Source: Amphiura filiformis (taxonomy: Eukaryota; Echinodermata; Ophiuroidea; Amphilepidida; Amphiuridae). From it: a DNA stretch of 64,000 nucleotides. The stretch is from contig NC_092628.1 in NCBI RefSeq assembly GCF_039555335.1, positions 73,410,713 through 73,474,712 of the forward strand, given 5' to 3'. Shown here piece by piece: positions 1 to 12,200 of the stretch (within the stretch, counting starts at the first letter, position 1; every line of letters starts with the position of its first letter). The notes under the pieces were generated by a model, which saw only the letters and a list, made by a program, of their open reading frames with translations, was not told where the DNA came from and ran no database searches. The translations under genes were made by a program, and so were the position numbers.

Positions 1-1270
1 ATAATCCGAAATAATTAGGGTGATTACGTAACTGATACATGCTTGAACCACATTTTGTTCTTTGTTCTCAAAATTACAAAAAAATGACTTATGCAATTAG
101 CGTAGCAGGCTGTTTGATTTTGTATTATTTTGTCTAATTGCAGGAGTGAATTCTGCTGCCATGATATCAGTATCAGTTTTGTATATTTTGCATTTATAGC
201 TTTTATGCCAGTATAAATCTTACAATTACAAGCATTCACACTAGACAAGACAGTTCATATTTTTACAGTTGGTTAAATTTATTGATAAATGAAATCAACA
301 AGTATAATCAATTAGAACTGGCTCAGTTCCTCGGACTGAGGAACTGAGGCGGCCGAGAGGGCGCGCTCCAGCGGGTACTGGTCACGGCACTGGGTCCAGG
401 GCTAATAATCAATATAACAATAGCAATATAACAAAAATCACTTGCACTCGTAATATTTAAAAAGTAATCTGTATAATAATAGTTCAAAAGTATTATTGTG
501 ATTAAGAATATGAATATTATTGTCTTGGGTAAAAGAACATTTAAATTGGCATAAAGTTTGAATTTCAATACAAAATCAGTTTTGTATTTGTGTATAAGTA
601 TGGGGTGCAGACCAAATGGAAAGGACAGATTTGTACATTTGATCAACTTTATCAGACCTAAGAAAACCATCCACTTCTGTCCATATCTAAAGTGGACCAG
701 GCTTTGTGATAAATGAAACTTGAGGGATCTCCATGTTTTGTTTCATATGAATGTGGAACCACCTAATTACTACATTGCCTGAGCATTCCCATTTCAACCC
801 CACATCAACATCAAAGTGTGTGTGTGTGGCATGCATTTACAACGATACATTTCTCTCTACCTTGGGGCCCATTCAAGTTCTTGTTCTGAAAATAATTTTA
901 CAAGAGCTAAATGAAGATCATGGATTATACTGTAGAAACCTATTGTCATGATTGTGGGCATTCCCAACATGGTCAGTTTTGACGATCAGTCATATACCCC
1001 AGGTAATGTGCTGGAGTAACAATTTTGTCACTAAAATGAGAACAATGGATGGATACACAATTAGTGGAAGTCATTTGGGCATAAACATGCAATTTTTTTT
1101 ATGTCAGATGAAAAACAACCAACCCCCTTCGTAGTACTAGGGTTAATTTCTTGATCATTCTATAAGTCTGGTATTGTACTGCAGCTAGCAAAATTCTCCA
1201 CATCTTCATATCACATTCAATCTATTTTAATTTTGTTAAAAACTGCTGAACACTCAAACAAGTGTGGACT
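1..1270. other. Intergenic AT-rich sequence, no gene seen
   Basis: No open frame here looks like a conserved protein and no splice-bounded exon was recognised. A short perfect hairpin lies at about 322-348, with arms CTCAGTTCCTC and GAGGAACTGAG. The phrase ACTGGCTCAGTTCCTC recurs at about 16549, so it is probably the edge of a dispersed repeat. Only the hairpin and that repeat can be supported. Confidence 0.5.
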
Positions 1271-1408
1271 TAAAGCTGAATTTATACTCCAATGTCTCCA
1301 TACTGAGTGATTGGTATTTGACCAATAAGGTAGCGTGCTGTTCCCAACGCAACAAAAAGCACTCTACCTCATTGGCTAAAAACCGCTATCGCTATAAATT
1401 CAGCTTTA
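1271..1408. repeat. Short foldback MITE with TAAAGCTGAATTTATA ends
   Basis: The two ends are inverted copies of TAAAGCTGAATTTATA, about 138 bp apart, with no coding capacity between them. This is the usual shape of a non-autonomous DNA transposon. A similar end (GTATAAATTCAGCTT) occurs alone near 25402, so the family is dispersed in this genome. The superfamily is not known. Confidence 0.6.
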
Positions 1409-1536
1409 TTTTGCAGATTTACTTGATAAATACTAGAGCCACAAGAATAATACCTGCTGTTTGTTTGTGATACAGGTGCACATCATATCACATCAAAGGG
1501 CTGATTGCATATGGTAGCTATTATTACTTTTACTAC

Positions 1537-1746
1537 AGGCTGTATCAAAAATGATGGGTACCCATTTGGATCCAGTGATTCGGAGCATCACTACCATACC
1601 AGTATGCAACATAAGATTAATATAGGTCATAAAACTATTATTATTCTTGTCATTTCAAAAGTAAGACAATCCAATGTTGCATTTGGAAGAAGCAGTTATT
1701 CGCTCAACATCAAAAGTGATGGTTACCAATCATTCTGATGCAGCCT
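1537..1746. repeat. Foldback MITE cut by the tandem-duplication breakpoint
   Basis: The left end AGGCTGTATCAAAAATGATG and the right end (reverse complement AGGCTGCATCAGAATGATTG) form imperfect inverted repeats about 210 bp apart. The left border of the 2.78-kb tandem unit (about 1722) falls inside its right arm, so units two and three start with a truncated copy of that arm at 4499 and 7279. The MITE was therefore present before the duplication. Confidence 0.55.
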
Positions 1747-2371
1747 ATAAAGTTCTTTTATTATTATATCATAAATGTATCACCTTGAAAACCGAATAAG
1801 TGCTGAAATTGTGCATTTTTTATAAGTATTAAATTGGCAACTCAGCTATGGAACATAATTGTCTGGCAGTATTCATTGTGTGTGACCACGGACTAGGTTT
1901 GATCTGATTTGGCCATTTGACATCATTTTGGACTTGTCATCCAACCCAGGGTTCCACTATAAATTCTTAAACACTTGAGAATGTTCCTGCAATCTTATTG
2001 GTTCTTACCCGTGTGATATGACACGATATCACACAGGTTCACACTGGTCAGCGCGTGTGCATCAACGCGATACGCGCACTCGCTATTTGAACTAATCGGA
2101 GGAGCATAGCAACAAGGGACTGATCGATTTTAAGCCCTAGGTAGTTCCTTGTAATTTAGGATTTAATTTGATTAAAATTTGTATTACTATTTGAATTGAA
2201 GTGTTCAAGAATGAGAATAAAGGTATTGTTTTTAGCCGCTGTCGTACATCTATCGTCTCATATAACATGGGTGACATCATTATTTTTGGCGTAAAACAAC
2301 TCGGCTTGGCCTCGTTGTTTTACGACAGATGCACTCCAGTGGCTAAAACCAATACCTTTAAATATTACATA

Positions 2372-3242
2372 CAGCCTGTCTCAAAAAAAATTGTGCAAGT
2401 GAAAAGCGCCCTCTTTGGCGGTTAGAAAATACCGTTGTGACATGATGCTTACATCAACGTCAAGGGCACATTCTTAGCTCTCAAATACCGTTTGTTCTGT
2501 TCAATTTACTCTTTTTAATCTCGAGATATGTTTAGTTAAGAACGAAAGGGTAAAATCACAAGTGTGCCACTTTTACTAGGAATAGGGCTGTACATGTAAA
2601 TCAGTAATAGCTGATGTTGATGCGTCTAATGCACTCCCTCTTCGGGCCTCGTGCATCAACACCAGCATGTGTGCATTATTTTGTCTAATTTCATTAATTT
2701 GTCAAATTTCATGAACTTGTCAAAGTTCATTAACCCATAAGTGTGTAATATTTGTTTGTCTTTTAACATGGCTTGAATGACAAAAAGAACAGTATGTACC
2801 ATGGTAAATTCATTGACATGCACGTCATGTATTTAATTTTACAGCAGAATGTGAAATATTTATTTATCGTTTAATTTGTCGTAAGAGGAAAAAGAGAATC
2901 ATTATACCTTTTATCATGATAAAACATTAAAAACAATTTTGTATTGTTGTGTAATTGATGCATTCTTTTGATTTCACGAAGGAACTCTTGATAACCTTGA
3001 TGCTATCATTGATTTACATGTACAGCCCTCTTCCCTAGTAAAAGTGGCACAATTGTGATTTTACCCTTTCGTTGTTAAGTAAGCATATCTCGAGATTAAA
3101 ACAAGCAAATTGAACAAACTAAACGGCATTTGAGAGCTAAGACTATGCCCTTGACGTCGATGCAAGCATTAAGTCACAACAATATTTTCTAATCGCCAAA
3201 GAGGGCGCTTTTCACTTGCACAATTTTTTTTGAGACAGGCTG
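2372..3242. repeat. 871-bp MITE with inverted arms of about 235 bp (unit 1 copy)
   Basis: The element starts CAGCCTGTCTCAAAAAAAA and ends with its inverse. The arms stay recognisable as inverted copies for about 235 bp. TACATA lies directly outside both ends (2366-2371 and 3243-3248), which looks like a 6-bp target duplication. The middle contains a secondary hairpin, GTTGATGCGTCTAATGCAC facing GTGCATCAAC. There is no transposase. Copies in units 2 and 3 lie at 5149-6024 and 7928-8798, and a related middle segment occurs near 52475-52520. Confidence 0.75.
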
Positions 3243-3375
3243 TACATATGGCTAACCAACCTTGTTTGAAGTTGCTCTTTCACGCTTGCATAATGAGGTG
3301 AAATATGACGGCCATGATTTTACATGTTTCCCACATCCAACTTCATTTACATTTTGACATAGTTATTCAAAAGGT

Positions 3376-3665
3376 TTATTTCCAAATTTCTTCCAGTATC
3401 TCCGCAGCCTCTGTATTTTCACATTCTTCCAGTGCGTGCAGTATCAATTCTTTTGTTGCCAACTGTCCCTTATCTCTCATTTCCTGTCGCCACATACGTA
3501 GCACTTCCATTGCTTGTAGTTCAATGTCAGTTGTGTTTGCCCGATATTCAGCCTTCTGCACTGCCTGTGATTGTAGTTCAAGTTCGATGTATAATTTCTG
3601 AAGGTCGTCTCGATCAAGTTGTTTAATGACTGCTCTGAAATCGCTATCTGACATCTCAGTGGTAC
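3376..3665 (-). pseudogene. Duplicate Death-domain terminal exon, tandem copy 1 (outermost)
   Basis: This 290-bp block is an identical coding copy of the terminal exon of the fusion gene. It has the acceptor TTCCTACAG, begins in the same phase, and ends with the same IWK-stop. No promoter and no complete upstream exon lie between it and copy 2. It could be used only as an alternative last exon spliced to the penultimate exon at 9915-10143, or it is a silent duplicate. The reading frame and splice acceptor are undamaged, so it is labelled a duplicate and not a decayed pseudogene. Confidence 0.75.
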
Positions 3666-3937
3666 CTGTAGGAAAGCGGCATGGATTTGAAAAGGAAAAA
3701 GAGGGAGAGGAAATCAACGCACAATGCTATTTAACAGATACATTAAAGATAATGCTGGAGATGTTGGAGACCTGTCTAATCTAATGCAGCATTTATATAG
3801 GGCCCTTACATAATTGCTCAACAAGAGAACACCTAAATTAATTATAAATGAGCCTATAGGCTATACCAAGCCAATACATTATATATTGTAGGCTTAAGTA
3901 TACTGGTACTTTAATGCTGTACTTTGGTTTTTAGTTT

Positions 3938-4014
3938 GTTAAGCGCCTTGAGACCCTCTGGGTTAAGGGCGCTATATAAGAGCCTGTTATTATCATTATT
4001 ATTACATTTGTTTG
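3938..4014 (+). repeat. SINE/LINE 3'-tail-like fragment, repeated in each tandem unit
   Basis: The sequence has AAGCGCCTTGAGA, then GGGCGCTATATAAGAGC, then an ATT/ATC-rich tail. This resembles the 3' end shared by many tRNA-derived SINEs and their partner LINEs in marine animals. The same fragment recurs at about 6716-6792 and 9494-9572 because of the tandem duplication. No tRNA-like head is seen next to it, so it is 5'-truncated. Confidence 0.45.
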
Positions 4015-4358
4015 TACATTTTATACATTATAATACCTGATGCAAGTAATTTAAATTAATGTAAACCAAATTAGACAATAACAAGCTTCCATCACCATGT
4101 TCATACCAGATGAATGCATCAGTTTTGTAGAAATTCAAATTATATAGAAGAGCAGGGCATAACCTAGGATGGAGCATAACCCACAAATCATTAGCATAAC
4201 CTTAATTTTGTAGGTTGCCTCAATGTGATTGGATTGGCAAGTTTCCTTACCATGTTTCATTTCACTTAGTTTGTAAGGAAACGAGCTCCAGCACGTAAAT
4301 AATCTTTCACTTGATTACTAGTTACAGATAGCATCAGCTTATTTATATTTTCACTCAC

Positions 4359-4499
4359 TTTCTGACTGGCGTTGAAGCTGTTTCCAGTAATAACTCATCA
4401 AGATGTGATCCTCTGTGAACTCGCAATAAATCTCCTCATCTTCTTGGTGGCTGTCTGTCAAGGGTATCAAATGCAAGGACTGCCTTTTATCTCTGCATG
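4359..4499 (-). pseudogene. 5'-truncated copy of the penultimate exon, unit 1
   Basis: It matches the 3' 141 bp of the 229-bp exon at 9915-10143, including the GTGAGT donor. It is cut at the duplication junction, so it has no splice acceptor and cannot work as an internal exon on its own. It marks the breakpoint of the tandem duplication. Confidence 0.8.
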
Positions 4500-5148
4500 T
4501 TACCAATCATTCTGATGCAGCCTATAAAGTTCTTTTATTATTATATCATAAATGTATCACCTTGAAAACCGAATAAGTGCTGAAATTGTGCATTTTTATA
4601 AGTATTAAATTGGCAACTCAGCTATGGAACATAATTGTCTGGCAGTATTCATTGTGTGTGACCACGGACTAGGTTTGATCTGATTTGGCCATTTGACATC
4701 ATTTTGGACTTGTCATCCAACCCAGGGTTCCACTATAAATTCTTAAACACTTGAGAATGTTCCTGCAATCTTATTGGTTCTTACCCGTGTGATATGACAC
4801 GATATCACACAGGTTCACACGGGTCAGCGCGTGTGCATCAACGCGATACGCGTACTCGCTATTTGAACTAATCGGAGGAGCATAGCAACAACGGGACTGA
4901 TCGATTTTAAGCCCTAGGTAGTTCCTTGTAATTTAGGATTTAATTTGATTAAAATTTGTATTACTATTTGAATTGAAGTGTTCAAGAATGAGAATAAAGG
5001 TATTGTTTTTAGCCGCTGTCGTACATCTATCGTCTCATATAACATGGGTGACATCATTATTTTTGGCGTAAAACAACTCGGCTTGGCCTCGTTGTTTTAC
5101 GACAGATGCACTCCAGTGGCTAAAACCAATACCTTTAAATATTACATA

Positions 5149-6024
5149 CAGCCTGTCTCAAAAAAAATTGTGCAAGTGAAAAGCGCCCTCTTTGGCGGTT
5201 AGAAAATACCGTTGTGACATGATGCTTACATCAACGTCAAGGGCACATTCTTAGCTCTCAAATACCGTTTGTTCTGTTCAATTTACTCTTTTTAATCTCG
5301 AGATATGTTTAGTTAAGAACGAAAGGGTAAAATCACAAGTGTGCCACTTTTACTAGGGAATAGGGCTGTACATGTAAATCAGTAATAGCTGATGTTGATG
5401 CGTCTAATGCACTCCCCTCTTCGGGCCTCGTGCATCAACACCAGCATGTGTGCATTATTTTGTCTAATTTCATTAATTTGTCAAATTTCATGAACTTGTC
5501 AAAGTTCATTAACCCATAAGTGTGTAATATTTGTTTGTCTTTTAACATGGCTTGAATGACAAAAAGAACAGTATGTACCATGGTAAATTCATTGACATGC
5601 ACGTCATGTATTTAATTTTACAGCAGAATGTGAAATATTTATTTATCGTTTAATTTGTCGTAAGAGGAAAAAGAGAATCATTATACCTTTTATCATGATA
5701 AAACATTAAAAACAATTTTGTATTGTTGTGTAATTGATGCATTCTTTTGATTTCACGAAGGAACTCTTGATAACCTTGATGCTATCATTGATTTACATGT
5801 ACAGCCCTCTTCCCTAGTAAAAGTGGCACAATTGTGATTTTACCCTTTCGTTGTTAAGTAAGCATATCTCGAGATTAAAACAAGCAAATTGAACAAACTA
5901 AACGGCATTTGAGAGCTAAGACTATGCCCTTGACGTCGATGCAAGCATTAAGTCACAACAATATTTTCTAATCGCCAAAGAGGGCGCTTTTCACTTGCAC
6001 AATTTTTTTTTTTGAGACAGGCTG
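5149..6024. repeat. Same long-armed MITE, tandem unit 2
   Basis: This copy moved with the 2.78-kb duplication rather than by transposition, since its flanks are the same as in unit 1. It has the same terminal CAGCCTG and TACATA flanks, and its right arm has a longer T run. No coding content. Confidence 0.75.
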
Positions 6025-6157
6025 TACATATGGCTAACCAACCTTGTTTGAAGTTGCTCTTTCACGCTTGCATAATGAGGTGAAATATGACGGCCATGAT
6101 TTTACATGTTTCCCACATCCAACTTCATTTACATTTTGACATAGTTATTCAAAAGGT

Positions 6158-6447
6158 TTATTTCCAAATTTCTTCCAGTATCTCCGCAGCCTCTGTATTT
6201 TCACATTCTTCCAGTGCGTGCAGTATCAATTCTTTTGTTGCCAACTGTCCCTTATCTCTCATTTCCTGTCGCCACATACGTAGCACTTCCATTGCTTGTA
6301 GTTCAATGTCAGTTGTGTTTGCCCGATATTCAGCCTTCTGCACTGCCTGTGATTGTAGTTCAAGTTCGATGTATAATTTCTGAAGGTCGTCTCGATCAAG
6401 TTGTTTAATGACTGCTCTGAAATCGCTATCTGACATCTCAGTGGTAC
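6158..6447 (-). pseudogene. Duplicate Death-domain terminal exon, tandem copy 2
   Basis: This is a 290-bp coding copy with an intact acceptor and stop, the same protein sequence as copies 1 and 3. It differs from copy 3 only outside the exon, for example in the pyrimidine tract before the acceptor. Like copy 1 it has no complete penultimate exon of its own. It is either an optional alternative last exon or a passenger of the tandem duplication. Confidence 0.75.
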
Positions 6448-7138
6448 CTGTAGGAAAGCGGCATGGATTTGAAAAGGAAAGAGGGAGAGGAAATCAACGC
6501 ACAATGCTATTTAACAGATACATTAAAGATAATGCTGGAGATGTTGGAGACCTGTCTAATCTAATGCAGCATTTATATAGGGCCCTTACATAATTGCTCA
6601 ACAAGAGAACACCTAAATTAATTATAAATGAGCCTATAGGCTATACCAAGCCAATACATTATATATTGTAGGCTTAAGTATACTGGTACTTTAATGCTGT
6701 ACTTTGGTTTTTAGTTTGTTAAGCGCCTTGAGACCCTCTGGGTTAAGGGCGCTATATAAGAGCCTGTTATTATCATTATTATTACATTTGTTTGTACATT
6801 TTATACATTATAATACCTGATGCAAGTAATTTAAATTAATGTAAACCAAATTAGACAATAACAAGCTTCCATCACCATGTTCATACCAGATGAATGCATC
6901 AGTTTTGTAGAAATTCAAATTATATAGAAGAGCAGGGCATAACCTAGGATGGAGCATAACCCACAAATCATTAGCATAACCTTAATTTTGTAGGTTGCCT
7001 CAATGTGATTGGATTGGCAAGTTTCCTTACCATGTTTCATTTCACTTAGTTTGTAAGGAAACGAGCTCCAGCACGTAAATAATCTTTCACTTGATTACTA
7101 GTTACAGATAGCATCAGCTTATTTATATTTTCACTCAC

Positions 7139-7279
7139 TTTCTGACTGGCGTTGAAGCTGTTTCCAGTAATAACTCATCAAGATGTGATCCTCTGTGAAC
7201 TCGCAATAAATCTCCTCATCTTCTTGGTGGCTGTCTGTCAAGGGTATCAAATGCAAGGACTGCCTTTTATCTCTGCATG
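7139..7279 (-). pseudogene. 5'-truncated copy of the penultimate exon, unit 2
   Basis: This is the same 141-bp exon remnant as at 4359-4499: donor present, acceptor lost at the duplication junction. It is not expected to be spliced into a transcript. Confidence 0.8.
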
Positions 7280-7927
7280 TTACCAATCATTCTGATGCAG
7301 CCTATAAAGTTCTTTTATTATTATATCATAAATGTATCACCTTGAAAACCGAATAAGTGCTGAAATTGTGCATTTTTATAAGTATTAAATTGGCAACTCA
7401 GCTATGGAACATAATTGTCTGGCAGTATTCATTGTGTGTGACCACGGACTAGGTTTGATCTGATTTGGCCATTTGACATCATTTTGGACTTGTCATCCAA
7501 CCCAGGGTTCCACTATAAATTCTTAAACACTTGAGAATGTTCCTGCAATCTTATTGGTTCTTACCCGTGTGATATGACACGATATCACACAGGTTCACAC
7601 GGGTCAGCGCGTGTGCATCAACGCGATACGCGTACTCGCTATTTGAACTAATCGGAGGAGCATAGCAACAACGGGACTGATCGATTTTAAGCCCTAGGTA
7701 GTTCCTTGTAATTTAGGATTTAATTTGATTAAAATTTGTATTACTATTTGAATTGAAGTGTTCAAGAATGAGAATAAAGGTATTGTTTTTAGCCGCTGTC
7801 GTACATCTATCGTCTCATATAACATGGGTGACATCATTATTTTGGCGTAAAACAACTCGGCTTGGCCTCGTTGTTTTACGACAGATGCACTCCAGTGGCT
7901 AAAACCAATACCTTTAAATATTACATA

Positions 7928-8798
7928 CAGCCTGTCTCAAAAAAAATTGTGCAAGTGAAAAGCGCCCTCTTTGGCGGTTAGAAAATACCGTTGTGACATG
8001 ATGCTTACATCAACGTCAAGGGCACATTCTTAGCTCTCAAATACCGTTTGTTCTGTTCAATTTACTCTTTTTAATCTCGAGATATGTTTAGTTAAGAACG
8101 AAAGGGTAAAATCACAAGTGTGCCACTTTTACTAGGAATAGGGCTGTACATGTAAATCAGTAATAGCTGATGTTGATGCGTCTAATGCACTCCCTCTTCG
8201 GGCCTCGTGCATCAACACCAGCATGTGTGCATTATTTTGTCTAATTTCATTAATTTGTCAAATTTCATGAACTTGTCAAAGTTCATTAACCCATAAGTGT
8301 GTAATATTTGTTTGTCTTTTAACATGGCTTGAATGACAAAAAGAACAGTATGTACCATGGTAAATTCATTGACATGCACGTCATGTATTTAATTTTACAG
8401 CAGAATGTGAAATATTTATTTATCGTTTAATTTGTCGTAAGAGGAAAAAGAGAATCATTATACCTTTTATCATGATAAAACATTAAAAACAATTTTGTAT
8501 TGTTGTGTAATTGATGCATTCTTTTGATTTCACGAAGGAACTCTTGATAACCTTGATGCTATCATTGATTTACATGTACAGCCCTCTTCCCTAGTAAAAG
8601 TGGCACAATTGTGATTTTACCCTTTCGTTGTTAAGTAAGCATATCTCGAGATTAAAACAAGCAAATTGAACAAACTAAACGGCATTTGAGAGCTAAGACT
8701 ATGCCCTTGACGTCGATGCAAGCATTAAGTCACAACAATATTTTCTAATCGCCAAAGAGGGCGCTTTTCACTTGCACAATTTTTTTTGATTCAGGCTG
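7928..8798. repeat. Same long-armed MITE, tandem unit 3
   Basis: Third copy, in the unit nearest the intact gene. Its right end reads GATTCAGGCTG instead of GAGACAGGCTG, a real substitution that distinguishes this unit from the other two. No coding content. Confidence 0.75.
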
Positions 8799-8931
8799 TA
8801 CATATGGCTAACCAACCTTGTTTGAAGTTGCTCTTTCACGCTTGCATAATGAGGTGAAATATGACGGCCATGATTTTACATGTTTCCCACATCCAACTTC
8901 ATTTACATTTTGACATAGTTATTCAAAAGGT

Positions 8932-9221
8932 TTATTTCCAAATTTCTTCCAGTATCTCCGCAGCCTCTGTATTTTCACATTCTTCCAGTGCGTGCAGTAT
9001 CAATTCTTTTGTTGCCAACTGTCCCTTATCTCTCATTTCCTGTCGCCACATACGTAGCACTTCCATTGCTTGTAGTTCAATGTCAGTTGTGTTTGCCCGA
9101 TATTCAGCCTTCTGCACTGCCTGTGATTGTAGTTCAAGTTCGATGTATAATTTCTGAAGGTCGTCTCGATCAAGTTGTTTAATGACTGCTCTGAAATCGC
9201 TATCTGACATCTCAGTGGTAC
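8932..9221 (-). CDS. Terminal Death-domain exon (proximal copy)
   Basis: Residues 1003-1097 form a six-helix-like Death domain: [15 protein letters not shown], then [14 protein letters not shown] with the conserved Trp at 1060, then [13 protein letters not shown] and [11 protein letters not shown]-stop. The acceptor is preceded by a long T run (17 bases), where the other two copies have a mixed pyrimidine tract, a slippage difference that could change splice strength. The stop codon sits inside AATAAA (GGAAATAAACC), so a polyadenylation signal overlaps the stop. Death domains bind other Death domains, which would make this the effector end of the protein. Confidence 0.88.
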
Positions 9222-12200
9222 CTGTAGGAAAGCGGCATGGAAAAAAAAAAAAAAAAGAGGGAGAGGAAATCAACGCACAATGCTATTTAACAGATACATT
9301 AAAGATAATGCTGGAGATGTTGGAGACCTGTCTAATCTAATGCAGCATTTATATAGGGCCCTTACATAATTGCTCAACAAGAGAACACCTAAATTAATTA
9401 TAAATGAGCCTATAGGCTATACCAAGCCAATACATTATATATTGTAGGCTTAAGTATACTGGTACTTTAATGCTGTACTTTGGTTTTTCGTTTGTTAAGC
9501 GCCTTGAGACCCTCTGGGTTAAGGGCGCTATATAAGAGCCTGTTATTATCATTATTATTACATTTGTTTGTACATTTTATACATTATAATACCTGATGCA
9601 AGTAATTTAAATTAATGTAAACCAAATTAGACAATAACAAGCTTCCATCACCATGTTCATACCAGATGAATGCATCAGTTTTGTAGAAATTCAAATTATA
9701 TAGAAGAGCAGGGCATAACCTAGGATGGAGCATAACCCACAAATCATTAGCATAACCTTAATTTTGTAGGTTGCCTCAATGTGATTGGATTGGCAAGTTT
9801 CCTTACCATGTTTCATTTCACTTAGTTTGTAAGGAAACGAGCTCCAGCACGTAAATAATCTTTCACTTGATTACTAGTTACAGATAGCATCAGCTTATTT
9901 ATATTTTCACTCACTTTCTGACTGGCGTTGAAGCTGTTTCCAGTAATAACTCATCAAGATGTGATCCTCTGTGAACTCGCAATAAATCTCCTCATCTTCT
10001 TGGTGGCTGTCTGTCAAGGGTATCAAATGCAAGGACTGCCTTTTATCTCTGCATGCTACACAAGCAACAGAAAGCTCAAATTTGATGCCACGGGCCCATT
10101 TACCTCGAAGTTCTTCCATTGTCCGTTGCATGAAGTGAATAATCTGAATGAGGACACGGTTAAACCAACAAAACAGAGAGATGCGTATTATGTGCGTGGT
10201 GAGGCCGCGGGGATAGACCCCATTATGGCTGCCTTTTAAATGTGGTAAATTAATAGAAGAAAGTTAACATATCTTGGCCAACAATGGTTTGACAACGTCA
10301 AAGAATAGAGAGGAATGAACTTAGTGCAAGCTAAGCGATTTGCTCAGAACAGAACAGCTGGGAAGAAGGAGGTAAGGAGATGCAGCCAGATGGTAGTGAC
10401 GGCAGCCGAAGAAGAATAAGAAATTATTAGATTTAGATTGTATTTCAAACTTTACCTCTTCGCAAATATCTGGAGATGGAGCTGTGGCCTTATGACGCTC
10501 ATCAATCCCGTACGTTTGCTTTCTTTCAACTACCACCTGCGGAAAATAATTAGCCAAGTAAAATTGAGATTAAAATGAGTACCGGGTATTATCTACTACA
10601 ATGTTGGGAAACTCATTAACAGTATAATTACATGTAGCATTTGGTTTTCTGGTATCGACATGACAATAGTGGCAGATAAGTTTGGATCCCGTTGACCCAA
10701 AAGCTGAGAGTATACAACTGTTGGGAGTGATCTTCTTCATTTTCTTTAGTGTACTATTTTCATGCTGTGTTCTTCATTTTTGTTAATAAAGACCAGCTAG
10801 CATATGATAAAAAACCAAATATGATATATTGTTTCAGTGATTATATAGGACTTTCTTAAATGTTCAGAGCTTGCGGGCATTCAAAGTTTACCTTGATGCA
10901 TGCTGGTCTTGCAGCTTGCATCTCCATGCGATATGAGTGTCGATTGTGTTTGGCGCCAACAGTAAAGCGACCTAATCGATAGAAAAGCTTGGGTGGGATT
11001 CCAAACTTTTCCTGAGACCATCTGGCGGCATAGATTGTTACGTAGTTGAACACAGCATCTGAAAGTACAAAACGTTTACCGTATTTACCTTTTACCGTAA
11101 CCTAATTAATCAATGCTTTGTTACTTTGAAAATGTCTTAATTCTGTCAGATAAATTTGGTAAATAAAAGCTACCTACTCGATCGGTTACCAAAGTAATTC
11201 GAACTGATGATTACCTGGCAGATATTCGTAAAAGTTGAGATAAAAAGTTCCGTCTGCAATTTCTCCTGATTCTTTCTCTTGAGCTGATTGGGGAGGTCTA
11301 AGACACGCCGGCACATAGTAAGCCTTTTCTTCCTAAATTGAGAATAGAAATTGTTTGAAATGTAACTTAACTTTTGGTTAAGATATTTCTTTACTGTGCA
11401 ATTCATCCAAGAAACTACGTGGCTATAAATAATGTAATCAAATCAGACGTAACTCATACCTCTCCATTTTCCTCATCAGGATATTGTGGACAGATAAGAT
11501 CAAACTTCTCCATGATGGCTATCAACTCATCCTTGAGATGAAGATGTTTGCTCCAGATGTGGTTGATGAGAGAGTCCTGTAGAATGCCTTTGTCTGCAAG
11601 TAGTTGCCATCTATCGCAATATGTTGACCACTAAATAACAAAACATCCATTTGAAAAATGTGCGAGTCTGTAATGACTATTTGCCAAATTTGTTGTTTAA
11701 CGACATAGTTTCTATAATAATAACCATCAAATGGCAGATAGTACAAAATTACTGTGGCTATATAAATAAGATGATGATCTGTACTTTGATAGCAAACCCG
11801 GGTAGCAAACATCCTAAATCCAATAAATAAGGGCTAACCGTTCGCTGTGGAAGCAATTGATAATTTATATCAGATAGATATGCAAACAATCATTCTTTTG
11901 ATTGAACTTGTCACGCTATTGAACCTCGAAAGGTACAATTTGAACTGAAAAAGACGACCAAATTCTAATGTGTTCCATGACCTTATATTAACCTTACTTG
12001 TTTTTCTATTGGTTTTACTGTAATGATCGTCTTGAAGATGTCTATCAGCCACTGTGGGTTCAAGATGACCAAATCTTTCAAAGACGGTTCACCCTTGTCA
12101 TCATTTGATCCAAAGTATATGATGGTGCCCAAGTCGTGCATGAATTGAAGGACAGTTACGAGTTCAATATTATCTGTAATTCCATGTTTGGCAGCCTGGT

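Larger units (their letters stand above)
1722..10055. repeat. Three-copy tandem duplication of a 2.78-kb unit covering the 3' end of the Cdc42-Roc-COR-Death gene
   Basis: The units are 1722-4498, 4499-7278 and 7279-10055, with periods of 2777 and 2780. Each holds a truncated MITE arm, the sequence downstream of the gene, an 871-bp MITE, the complete terminal Death-domain exon, the last intron and the 3' 141 bp of the penultimate exon. The right breakpoint lies inside that exon, after CTCTGCATG. Copies are nearly identical. Differences include homopolymer-length changes and some true substitutions, for example CGCGCACT versus CGCGTACT and GAGACAGG versus GATTCAGG. The substitutions argue against a simple assembly stutter but do not exclude collapsed or expanded haplotypes. 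Confidence 0.95.

Noticed and set aside
2201-2425. 74-codon frame repeated in two tandem units
   Set aside because: It spans the border of a foldback element and part of its arm; the repetition comes from the DNA duplication, and unit 3 breaks the frame.
10144-10240. Longer penultimate exon of the fusion gene, extending upstream to about 10235
   Set aside because: The open frame continues upstream, but the AG sites there do not match the phase of the preceding exon; CTCATTCAG at 10144 does.
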